Origin: Paulinella micropora
Lineage: Eukaryota > Cercozoa > Imbricatea > Euglyphida
DNA length: 35,987 bases
Reading direction: 5' to 3'
NCBI GenBank assembly: GCA_009731375.1
Contig: BJOX01000367.1
Location: forward strand, 585,147-621,133
The notes under the pieces were generated by a model that was given only the letters and a program-made list of their open reading frames with translations, ran no database searches and was not told where the DNA came from. The position numbers and the translations under genes were made by a program. Each line of letters begins with the position of its first letter. Position 1 is the first letter of the stretch. Of the stretch, positions 22,258-29,490 are shown piece by piece.

Positions 22258-22290
22258 TTTCCAATTAATTTTTTCTTCAAATTTTTTCCG

Positions 22291-22937
22291 ATGTTTTACA
22301 CTGAGGCGATGAACATTAATACGTCGGGAGAGGTAGTCATCCCAACAGCATCCAGCGGTTCTTTCACATTAAGAAAAAGACCCGCCGCTACTTACGACCC
22401 ACAAATATTTTTGAAATCGGTGGATATACGAATTATGGAGTAGTTTGTGCATCAACTGGTTTGGTTCATGCTTGGACTACTTCAAACTCTTCAAGCGAGC
22501 CTTCTGGTGCTTATAATTATATTCCTTTGAATGGTTCTTGGACACCATCATCGGATAGACTGCTTAAATCAGATATTAAAGCATTAGACTGCGGGGATTG
22601 TTGCGAGAAACTAATGAAAATAAACTGCTGTTCGTATTATTGGAAGGCAGACAGCAAAAAAGAAAAAAAGAACCACGGATTTATTGCGGACGAAGTAAAA
22701 AAGATTTTTCCAGAATTTGTATCCGAAAGTGGAATAAAAGCAGACGATGGAGATGGCTACCTTGAAGGCATAACATATACAGACTTCATACCAATATTGG
22801 TCAGCGCTTTTCAACACATGGCGGAAAAGGTAGTTAATTTAGAAAAAGAAAATAAAAATCTTATGAATATACTACAAGACCAAGCAAACCAACTAGCAGA
22901 AATAAGAGTGGCCGTTCTTGATAATGTCAAACAATAA
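22291..22937 (+). pseudogene. Peptidase_S74 (intramolecular chaperone) protein, one-base frameshift
   Basis: S74 domains help trimeric fibres fold and then cleave themselves off. From the ATG at 22291 (MFYTEAMN) the frame breaks at a T5 run (22408-22412) and resumes one base over (GGYTNYGVVCASTG). The domain is clear: SSDRLLKSDIKAL carries the Ser and the Lys five residues later that form the self-cleavage dyad in characterised members. NHGFIADEVKKIFPEFV, GITYTDFIPILVSAFQHM and a C-terminal coiled coil (KVVNLEKENKNLMNILQ) follow. Only about 80 residues precede the domain, so this is a near-stand-alone chaperone rather than the usual C-terminus of a long fibre. The large fibre is encoded separately at 24786. 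Its last 14 nt overlap the next gene. Confidence 0.75.
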
Positions 22938-23279
22938 TACAACCAGACTTCACAGACCACCACCTATTATGGACATGGATGGCGAACTAACTCCAGAATT
23001 AAAGTCCCGTGTTCTTGAAGTAGAACTAAAGACTGAGGAAAAAAAAGTAGAGCACGAATTAGAGGATAACTGGTCGTGCTGTTGTATGAAAAACAGACCG
23101 ACAGACAGCCGACTTATTAAATACTTATTTCAAATGGGTATCATTATCTCCATTATATAACCCTTTGTATCGTAAGGCTATCTGAAAAGAACTTGCCTTG
23201 CGAGGTTGCTAATACTTATGTCGGAATCCTAACACTTTTGATTGGGATATGCCTTCCATCGCCTTCTTCAAAGAAATGA
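22924..23279 (+). pseudogene. Small two-TM membrane protein, one-base frameshift
   Basis: The ATG at 22924 lies inside the end of the S74 gene. The N-terminal half is hydrophilic (PPPIMDMDGELTPELKSRV), then a Cys-rich WSCCCMKN. The first hydrophobic segment (FQMGIIISII) is interrupted by a stop at 23158-23160. In the adjacent frame the sequence continues TLCIVRLSEKNLPCE and a second hydrophobic segment (TYVGILTLLIGICLPSP) to TGA at 23277-23279. This layout (a short cytosolic part, two TM helices with a CE-containing loop, PSP end) is seen in small membrane proteins of virophages and PLVs. A role in the virion's inner membrane or in egress is only a guess. The stop codon overlaps the stem-loop starting at 23278. 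Confidence 0.6.
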
Positions 23280-23317
23280 TATTTTACTCATGCACTTCGT
23301 GCCTTCGTAAAACATCG
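23278..23317 (+). repeat. Stem-loop family, copy 3
   Basis: Starts GATATTTTAC, core GCAC-ttc-GTGC, ends GTAAAACATCG. It overlaps the stop codon of the membrane-protein gene. With the inverted copy at 23339-23392 it frames a 21-nt spacer that contains TATAAAA (23331-23337). Confidence 0.8.
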
Positions 23318-23338
23318 TCCACCATTAAAGTATAAAAA

Positions 23339-23392
23339 CGATGTTTGAGAATAAGCGAGAGTGCGTAGCACGAAGCGCAATTCTCAAATATC
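23339..23392 (-). repeat. Stem-loop family, copy 4 (inverted)
   Basis: On the minus strand it reads GATATTTGAGAATTGCGC...CTTATTCTCAAACATCG, so it has the family's ends in inverted orientation. It overlaps the TGA stop of the minus-strand gene 23391-23639. Copies 3 and 4 therefore sit tail to tail at the ends of convergent genes. Confidence 0.8.
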
Positions 23393-23639
23393 AAAGAAAT
23401 GAACATTCGTATATATGTGTCATATACCACATATCTTCATTTGAGCACATTAAAGGAATGGCTTCATCAAAACTAATATACCAATCTGACATTGGCTTAT
23501 ACACACATTTAAATTTAGTATCTATACCTTTTTGAATACAATAAACACAACTTATATTCTTTTTTTCACTTATCCGTGAGTAAAAGTCGCAGGCAGTCCG
23601 AGCAATAGTTGAGCACATAAACAAGAATATTAAAATCAT
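23391..23639 (-). CDS. Small Cys-rich protein with signal peptide (82 aa)
   Basis: An intact frame from ATG 23639. The first residues (MILIFLFMCSTIARTA) form a plausible signal peptide with a cleavage site before CDFY. The rest has six cysteines (CDFY, CVYC, KCVY, MCSN, YECS) spaced as in a small disulphide-bonded secreted or lumenal domain. No family is recognised. Its TGA stop is the first part of the inverted stem-loop at 23339-23392, and its start is 22 bp from the divergent gene at 23662. Confidence 0.6.
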   Translation of the reverse strand: MILIFLFMCSTIARTACDFYSRISEKKNISCVYCIQKGIDTKFKCVYKPMSDWYISFDEAIPLMCSNEDMWYMTHIYECSFL

Positions 23640-23661
23640 TTTTTTATATTATACAAAATAT
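23640..23661. promoter_or_regulatory. Probable divergent promoter spacer
   Basis: The 22 bp between two start codons facing apart is almost purely A/T and includes TATATTATAC, so both genes must be driven from this spacer or from inside the neighbouring gene. The assignment rests on position and composition only. Confidence 0.35.
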
Positions 23662-24027
23662 ATGATGAGTGAGTTCAAATACCAAAAGATTATTTTTCTG
23701 AGCAATGATTTTGCTGGAGGAAGCAAAACATTTAATAAAAATATCCAAATGTCATTCACACCCACCAAAATGAATGTTAAGTTTATTCACTATATGAACG
23801 ACCAAACAGAGACAAAAACCAGAATTCTTTATATGGACAGAATTGGAATTATTGGCACATTTGCAGATAGTAATATAGCAAACATTTCAAACCTCAGTTA
23901 TAATTTGGGTGTTGTTGGCTGGTCGGACGGACAATATACATTTAAAGTCCTTGAAACTGATAGCGGAAATATTGACACAGGAAATTTAGCGGGAAGAATT
24001 GTTGTGTGTTTAGAGTTTCTCGCTTAG
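23662..24027 (+). CDS. Small beta-rich protein, possibly structural (121 aa)
   Basis: Starts MMSEFKYQK and is intact to TAG. It alternates short hydrophobic strands with polar turns: IIFLSNDFAGGSKTFNKNIQ, MNVKFIHYMN, TRILYMDRIGIIGTF, GQYTFKVLE, and a C-terminal LAGRIVVCLEF. The composition suggests a beta-sandwich. Proteins of this size and pattern occur beside the packaging ATPase in small protist dsDNA viruses. I cannot assign it to the penton or minor capsid family, and it is far shorter than most of those. It starts the plus-strand run that continues with the ATPase 8 nt downstream. Confidence 0.55.
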   Translation: MMSEFKYQKIIFLSNDFAGGSKTFNKNIQMSFTPTKMNVKFIHYMNDQTETKTRILYMDRIGIIGTFADSNIANISNLSYNLGVVGWSDGQYTFKVLETDSGNIDTGNLAGRIVVCLEFLA

Positions 24028-24035
24028 AGTATAGG

Positions 24036-24855
24036 ATGCAAAAAATCAATAATGTCAAGGTGAAGCCAGTGAAGCAGGAAGGCGAAGGAAACAAAAAAGC
24101 CAAGGGCTATAAATTATTTAACGAACCTTACGCAAATATATTTTTGCTAGCCCGTAAGAAGAGCGGGAAAACGACAGCACTCTTTGAAATACTGAAACGG
24201 ACAACAGACAGAAAAACCCGTATTGTCATTATTGCTTCAACCATACACAAGGACTACATTTATAAAGCAATGGTAAAGCACTTTAAGAACAGAGGCAACC
24301 CGATGGCAATATATACCTTTCTTAAATCAGATGGTGTAAATGTCATTGATTATGAGTTAGACAAACTGAACAGACATGACGAGCAACACGAAGGAGAAGT
24401 AAAACAAGACAAAGAGGAAATAGAGAAGCCACAATTTCTTTATTTTGGAAAAGAAGAAAAAAAAACAGAGCACCGCGGAGGCAAAAGAACGACCAAGCAA
24501 GTATATAACTCCAGAGGTTGTTTTTGTTTTAGACGATTTAGGGAGTGGATTAAGAGACAAGTCCGTAAGTGATTTGTTAAAAAAGAACAGACACTATAAA
24601 AGTGAGGTTATTATGTCTAGTCAGTATTTGAACGACCTACGGCCAGAAGCCATTAAGCAGTTAGATTATTTATTAATCTTTCCGGGGCAATCTCAGGACA
24701 AAATGGAACTCGTGTATAAACACTTAGACTTATCTTTTAGAATAAGCGAGAGTGCGACAGCACGAAGCGCAATTCTAAAATATCTATGTCGCAATATAAA
24801 TCATTACTTGGCCTTAATGAGTTGGCTGTTGATAGTCTTAACATACTTAACTTAG
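24036..24855 (+). pseudogene. A32/FtsK-like DNA-packaging ATPase, one-base frameshift
   Basis: This P-loop ATPase family drives viral DNA into capsids in NCLDVs, PLVs, Polintons and virophages. From the ATG at 24036 (MQKINNVKVK) there is FLLARKKSGKTTALFEIL, a Walker A motif with Ala for the first Gly (about residues 38-46), followed by RIVIIASTIHKDY. The frame breaks at an A9 run (24457-24465) and resumes with ITPEVVFVLDDLGSG (Walker B) and YKSEVIMSSQYLNDLRPEA, a sensor-like segment ending in a conserved-looking Ser-Gln. LLIFPGQSQDKMELVYKHLD follows. The last part is encoded by the stem-loop repeat at 24735-24784, and the frame overlaps the fibre gene's start. The original C-terminus may have been near 24740. 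The small size (about 230 residues) fits the family. Confidence 0.75.
24735..24784 (-). repeat. Stem-loop family, copy 5 (inverted, inside coding frame)
   Basis: Nearly identical to copy 7 (28517-28571): TTTTAGAATAAGCGAG...GCAATTCTAAAATATC. The conserved outer CGATG is missing on its left side (it reads TTATC). It is placed between the ATPase and the fibre, ending one base before the fibre's ATG. The ATPase frame reads through it. Confidence 0.8.
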
Positions 24856-27800
24856 ACCTTACCAACACAAACATAGTCGGTCTGAATACAGACAGAGTGC
24901 CAGAAGATGAAAACCCTTTGAACCTCTACTATACGGATTTACGATTTGACACAAGATTATCTACCAAATCAACTACAGACATAAAAGAAGGAAAAAATTT
25001 ATACTACACAGAGCAACGAGTAAGGGATAATGACGAAGTCAAAGCCTCAACTCAACACAGAAGCAATACTTCCAATCCACACCAAACCAGTCTATACAAT
25101 TTGATAGACACTAACATATCCGCTCCAACGGTCGGGCAATACTTAACATATAATGATGTAGATGGTAAATGGAGAAATACAACAATCGGCTCAATTGATA
25201 CACTCACAGATGTAGTCATTACAGCACCAATAGCGATGAATAGTTATGTAACAGATAACTCAATAAACTGGGTAAATACAACATTTCCGATAAATGTTGA
25301 TGAAACAGGCAATATTAGTATGGGCGGTAATTTGAATATAACAGGAGTTAATTTACTAAATACCAAAGATGTTGATACTTGGATATCTGAGCATGAAGAC
25401 AATAATGATAACGTGTCAGCGGATGGTTCAATTAATACACACAGCGATGTTTTGATTACAGGCACACCCGCCGATAACCAACTACTCATTTATAGCACGG
25501 GACAATGGAGAAACACAAACTCACCTTTTCTTAGATTAGACGGAACAGCAAACATGACGGGCGGATTAAATATGGGAGGATTTGCTATTTCAAATGTCTG
25601 TAATGTTGATGATGTTGATGTTTCGGCTCTTGATACTTCGGTGGTTAAACTAACGGGAGACCAAACCATAACAGGGAATATAATATTTACTACTTATGTG
25701 GGTGTAAAAGACTCAAATCCATTAAACACAGGTAAGTTATTCTTTAATTACAACAATAATATGGGTTCTATTTATTCGTCGGAGGCAGGCGGAGCAACGG
25801 GCTATCCACTAAGCATTGTTGGTTCTTCCATACTTCTTGCTCCAACAACAGGGGGTGGAATAACATTAACTGGCAATGTTTTAAATTTTAACAGCTCAAC
25901 AGCAATCAGCGGACTTCCAGCGCCATTCTACGACGGCGACGCTTCAACGAAGGCTTACACCGATACGAAACTAGCAAAAGACGGCACAACGGCTATGACG
26001 GGGGCACTAAATATGGGAGGATTTGCGATTACAAATGTAGGCAATGTTGATGGTATTGATGTTTCTACCCTTGATACTTCGGTGGTTAAATTAACGGGAG
26101 ACCAAACCATAACAGGGACAAAGTCATTTAATAGTGAAATCAAAGCAAATGCTGGGATAACAACGACAACATTAACAACAACCGACAATGTGGTAGTAGG
26201 TGCTGGAAAAAGTGTTTTCATAAATAGAAGTGCTCTCGCCAACAACAAACTAGTTTTGTATGATAGTGGAACACCATCAACAACTGGATTTTATGGATTT
26301 GGTATTGCTAGTAATAGTATTACATTGATTTATAATGTTAATGCTTTTGGTGATAGCCACGTGTTTTATTACTCTGGGATAAATGAACTATTTAGAATTG
26401 CTAATGCTGGAATTACTGCTTCAAAGGCAATAACGGCAAATGCGGGAGTATCAACAACCACATTAACGGCGAGTGGGGCGATAACCGCGAATGGCGGACT
26501 AAATATGGGAAAAAAGCATAACAAATGTAAATCTTGTTGATGGTGTGGATGTTTCTGTCCTTGATACTTCTGCAGTTAAAACCTCAGGAAACCAAACCAT
26601 AGCAGGAATTAAGACATTTAGCAGTGCCCTTGAAATAACTGGAAATTCAACGAATGCGACAACAAAAGGAACATTCGTGGTTTTTAACTCCACAGCCAAT
26701 ATAGGAACTATCGGATGCCTTGATATGGGCACGGGCGTAAATTATAACTTTGAAATAAATGCGAAAAAAATAAGTTTCATTATTGATGGGGCAATCGTCG
26801 GTTGGGTAAATGCTTCGGGGCTAGATTGTAATAGTAGCAAAATAGCCAACCTTGGAACTCCAACATTAGCGGCCGATGGAGCAAACAAAAGTTATGTAGA
26901 TACATTGGACGGGCAAAATGTAAAACTATCAACAGACCAAACCATAACAGGAAGTAAAACATTTAATGGTGCGAGCACTACGATAAAATATCTAACTTTA
27001 ACGAACAATGCCGATTTTAATAATCAAACTATCACTAATGGAGGAAATATAACATATAATGGGGCGAGGATATTAAACCAAAATGGAGGAGATATATTCT
27101 TTTCACAGACATCAGGAGATTATCAGTATTCCTTATTTACTCTAAATACTGCTACAAGCGGAACCGCAAACCAACGAGGTTATGTATTTATGAATGTAGC
27201 ATCTGATGTAAAAGGGGCGGGACTTTATATTTCAAAACTTTTGGATAATAAAAGTGCTTCGTCTGACATTGTTCGTTTTAACAATGCTGGCGGTATGCGG
27301 TTTTATGGAGCCTTAGATATGAACTCAAACAATATAACAAATGGTGGAACAATAACGGGAACAACATTAACGGCAACTGCTGGAATGACTACAACATCAT
27401 TAACAGCGAGCGACAAAATAACAACAGCATCAGGTAAGCCGATAATCATAGGCAGTACAACGAAAGGAGTAGGAGCAACTGGTGGATTAGAATTGTATGG
27501 AACGGCAAGCGACCCCGCGGGGCCGCATATACAGGCAATAACAACAGCAGACATCCATCCCGTTTTTCAAATGTGGAATTATGCCCCTAATGATATTACG
27601 TTAGGTTTTGATGCTTATGTGTCGGGAGGGGCATGGAAGTCATCTTCTGCGACATCTAACTTTCTAATACAAAAAAGCACTAATCTTATTTTCTATTACA
27701 AATCAGGAGCAACGGTGGGAAATAATGTATCGTTTAATGTCGCAATGGACATCAGTAGCACAACGGGCTTACTAACGGCTAGTGCTGGTATATCAACAAC

Positions 27801-28144
27801 CACATTAACGACGAGTGATAAAATAACAACAGCATCAGGCAAACCGATATTCATAGGCAACTCAACGAAAGGAGTGGGAGCGACAGGTGGTTTAGAAATA
27901 TACGGAACGGCGAGTAATGTCGCAGGAGCACGCTTACAAGCAATAACAACGGCTGATGCTTATCCAACATTTCAATTATTGAACTGGGCACACGATAATG
28001 TCAATTTAAGTTTTGATGCTTATTTTGATGGCACGAACTGGAAATCAAGCCACAGCGGTTCAAACTTTCTAATTCAAAAAGGTGGAAAACTCGCTTTTTA
28101 TTATAATTCAGGAACAGCGGTTGGAAACAATATATCTTACACTG
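24786..28144 (+). pseudogene. Large repetitive fibre protein, one-base frameshift, 3' end in gap
   Basis: From the ATG at 24786 (MSQYKSLLGLNELAVDS) come tail-fibre type motifs (NLYYTDLRFDTRL, NLYYTEQRV) and several repeats of the form LNMGGFAITNVGNVDG-DVS-LDTSVVKLTGDQTI. A KIANLGTPTLAADGANKSYVD segment of the kind found in phage and giant-virus fibres follows, then two tandem copies of a domain of about 130 residues (ITTASGKPI-IG-ST-KGVGATGG ... FLIQK ... FYY-SG), at about 27415 and 27820. Thr, Asn, Ser and Gly dominate, as in trimeric beta-structured fibres used for host attachment. One frameshift sits at an A6 run (26510-26515). The frame is open up to the 10-N gap. Total length exceeds 1,100 residues. 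The S74 chaperone expected at its C-terminus is encoded apart, at 22291-22937. Confidence 0.75.
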
Positions 28145-28154
28145 NNNNNNNNNN
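28145..28154. other. 10-N gap of unknown true size
   Basis: It interrupts the fibre gene. Fixed ten-N gaps (also at 7368 and 14586) usually stand for joins of unknown length, so the fibre's C-terminus and further viral genes could be missing here. Confidence 0.9.
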
Positions 28155-28193
28155 CCAACAATCGGCAAACGAACTATTAACTCAAGCACAAAC

Positions 28194-28448
28194 ATGGCTG
28201 GAGGCAAAAAGAAGACTGGTCGCAAGAAGAAGCAAGGAGGCAAGGGACAAGCAGGTGGTAAAATCAACTGGCAAAAAGTTGGGAAAACGGTCTTTGCAGT
28301 TGATAAATTTCTTCGCGGTAATAAGTTAATCTCAAGGACTGCGGGAGCATTAAGTAGTGTCGGGGTGCCTTACGCTGGTAGTGTTGGTGCTGTAGCATCA
28401 AGACTGGGGTATGGTAAGCAGAGAGGACGAGGTGCCCTTAAATTCTAA
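28194..28448 (+). CDS. Small basic Gly/Lys-rich protein (84 aa)
   Basis: An intact frame starting MAGGKKKTGRKKKQGGK, a strongly basic DNA-binding-like N-terminus. It is followed by an amphipathic stretch (VGKTVFAVDKFLRGNKLISR) and a Gly/Ala/Val-rich segment (AGALSSVGVPYAGSVGAV), ending GYGKQRGRGALKF. Such small basic proteins with a hydrophobic glycine-rich middle are common in small dsDNA viruses, where DNA condensation or membrane activity is proposed; neither is shown here. The stop is followed after one base by the stem-loop at 28450. Confidence 0.6.
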   Translation: MAGGKKKTGRKKKQGGKGQAGGKINWQKVGKTVFAVDKFLRGNKLISRTAGALSSVGVPYAGSVGAVASRLGYGKQRGRGALKF

Positions 28449-28449
28449 A

Positions 28450-28485
28450 GATATTTTGTTCTGACTTCGTCATCACAAAACATCG
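28450..28485 (+). repeat. Stem-loop family, copy 6
   Basis: Identical over its 36 nt to copy 2 (22222-22257). It starts one base after the stop codon of the small basic protein gene. Confidence 0.85.
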
Positions 28486-28516
28486 ATGACCATTATTTTT
28501 TCCTGAAATAAAAAAA

Positions 28517-28571
28517 CGATGTTTTAGAATAAGCGAGAGTGCGACAGCATGAAGCGCAATTCTAAAATATC
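28517..28571 (-). repeat. Stem-loop family, copy 7 (inverted)
   Basis: On the plus strand it runs CGATGTTTTAGAATAAGCG...GCGCAATTCTAAAATATC. With copy 6 it repeats the inverted pairing seen at 23278-23392, here around a 31-nt A/T-rich spacer. The ATG of the next gene (28549) lies inside it; the near-identical copy 5 has ACG at that place. Confidence 0.85.
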
Positions 28572-28792
28572 AAAGAAACAGAAATTAAGACCACCGCGGG
28601 TTTATAAAAATAAAAGCGGGAAGCCGTATATTATCCAGTAAAAAATATTATCTCAATTTCGGTAAAAAGACAAATGATATGAGCACACTTCAAATTGTTA
28701 AACTTTTTATGAAATATCTAAATCGGCCAAAATCAAAGCGGACACCTAAGCGAAAAGAAGACTTAAGAAAAGTCCAGTTTGTCGGAGATTGA
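28549..28792 (+). pseudogene. Small basic protein, one-base frameshift
   Basis: The frame from ATG 28549 reads MKRNSKISKKQKLRPPRVY and KNKSGKPYIIQ. It breaks at an A6 run (28640-28645) and resumes as KKYYLNFGKKTNDMSTLQIV, LFMKYLN and a Lys/Arg-rich tail to TGA at 28790-28792. The layout (a GKPYI/YYL strand pair, then a helix, then a basic tail) resembles short uncharacterised proteins of PLVs and giant viruses; no function is known. The start codon lies in the stem-loop repeat and could be secondary. Confidence 0.5.
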
Positions 28793-29105
28793 GCAAAATA
28801 CTAGAACCGCCATTAATGACCACTTAGACAAACTCAGAAAGGAAAAATACGAAAAGATTGATGAGATTGACCAAAAAGAGAAAAAAGCACAGGCGGATGC
28901 TGAAGAAGAAAAGAAGAGGCAAGAAAGAAAAGACATAGCAGATGCTAAGGAAAGGCAGGATGAGTTAGCAAGGATACACCGCAATGAACTATCAGATATT
29001 AAGGAACGACAAGAACAAAAAGCCAGAGAACTAAGAAGGGAGCAAAAACTTTTGTCTATGTCTCTCTGGATCTTTTTGTATAAACTCTCTCGCCTTTCTC
29101 CGTAA
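28779..29105 (+). CDS. Coiled-coil Lys/Glu/Asp-rich protein
   Basis: A continuous frame with heptad-like charged helix (LDKLRKEKYEKIDEIDQKEK, then AEEEKKRQERKDIADAKER and further similar helices). There is no in-frame ATG at the left end; the frame opens at TTG 28779, overlapping the previous gene's stop, so the true start is unknown. The last 20 or so codons change character and run antisense through the small minus-strand gene at 29031-29153, so the real C-terminus may have been near 29050. No family is recognised. Confidence 0.45.
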   Translation: MSEIEQNTRTAINDHLDKLRKEKYEKIDEIDQKEKKAQADAEEEKKRQERKDIADAKERQDELARIHRNELSDIKERQEQKARELRREQKLLSMSLWIFLYKLSRLSP

Positions 29106-29153
29106 GGCTTCCTTCTTCTCTTCTGGTGTTTTGTATATCGGTTTTCTACCCAT
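29031..29153 (-). CDS. Short basic protein, possibly truncated (40 aa)
   Basis: Reads MGRKPIYKTPEEKKEALRRK and continues AREFIQKDPERHRQ before TAG. The opening GRKPIYKT-EEK-EA-RR is typical, from memory, of small proteins in algal and giant viruses that begin with a GR-K/R-YKT motif and are usually longer. The gene overlaps the convergent coiled-coil frame, so one or both ends were probably altered by a deletion. Its function is unknown. Confidence 0.45.
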   Translation of the reverse strand: MGRKPIYKTPEEKKEALRRKAREFIQKDPERHRQKFLLPS

Positions 29154-29182
29154 CTTTGTGTATATATAATAAAAAAATAATC

Positions 29183-29198
29183 TTTAATATATATTAAA
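29183..29198. repeat. Perfect 16-bp palindrome TTTAATATATATTAAA
   Basis: An AT-only self-complementary sequence between the end of the HIRAN gene and the start of the short basic gene, both on the minus strand. It may be part of a promoter or 3' signal, but simple AT content could also produce it. Confidence 0.5.
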
Positions 29199-29213
29199 TA
29201 TTGTTTGTTTGTA

Positions 29214-29485
29214 TCAAGGTATAGTAATTTCAATTCCATAATGCTTTCCTGCCCCTCCTCCATAGATTGAATAATATACTTGTTTCCTTCCTTTAATCTT
29301 TAGAGTTTCTGCTAAGTGCTTGCTGATATATCCGAGTTGCTTTCCGCTTTCTGTTTCAACCTTTATCGCATTTTTATCAAATTTGTTTTCTGGCTCGTGT
29401 TGAATAAAAACTTTTTCACTACTTTTTCGGAGATAAGAAATATTATCTTGTCTCCCATCAAATGAAACACCCACAACTCTCGTCG
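29214..29485 (-). CDS. HIRAN-domain protein, 5' end truncated
   Basis: Reads RVVGVSFDGRQDNISYL, then VFIQHEPENKFDKNAIKVE, then GKQLGYISKHLAETL and a C-terminal strand YGIEITIP. This is the HIRAN fold (VGV..dGRQ, EP.N..D.nAI.V, lGYi....A), an OB-like domain that in HLTF binds single-stranded 3' DNA ends and occurs as a stand-alone protein in bacteria and viruses. No ATG is present. The frame runs back to about 29485, where viral-type sequence meets the TGTAGGC start of the LTR element, so the N-terminus appears to be cut off by that insertion. A role in viral DNA replication or repair is inference. Confidence 0.7.
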
Positions 29486-29490
29486 TTGTC

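Larger units (their letters stand above)
18947..29490. mobile_element. Endogenous Polinton-like virus/virophage-type element (decayed)
   Basis: An AT-rich block with densely packed small genes on both strands. The gene set is typical of integrating small dsDNA viruses of protists: rve integrase (20310-21316), packaging ATPase (24036-24855), fibre (24786-28144), S74 chaperone (22291-22937), two-TM protein (22924-23279), DUF5754-like protein (21326-21584) and small basic proteins. The genes are intronless apart from one doubtful case, and a family of stem-loops separates them. No capsid protein or replication protein was recognised, and one 10-N gap (28145-28154) could hide sequence. Terminal repeats were not found; the right end is cut by an LTR element. 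The boundaries are estimates from composition and gene content. Eight genes carry frameshifts or stops, so the copy is probably inactive. Confidence 0.8.

Noticed and set aside
23341-23535. 64-codon plus-strand frame sharing the string ARSAILKY with the ATPase end
   Set aside because: The similarity is at DNA level: both lie in copies of the same stem-loop. The minus-strand Cys-rich gene is the better candidate here.
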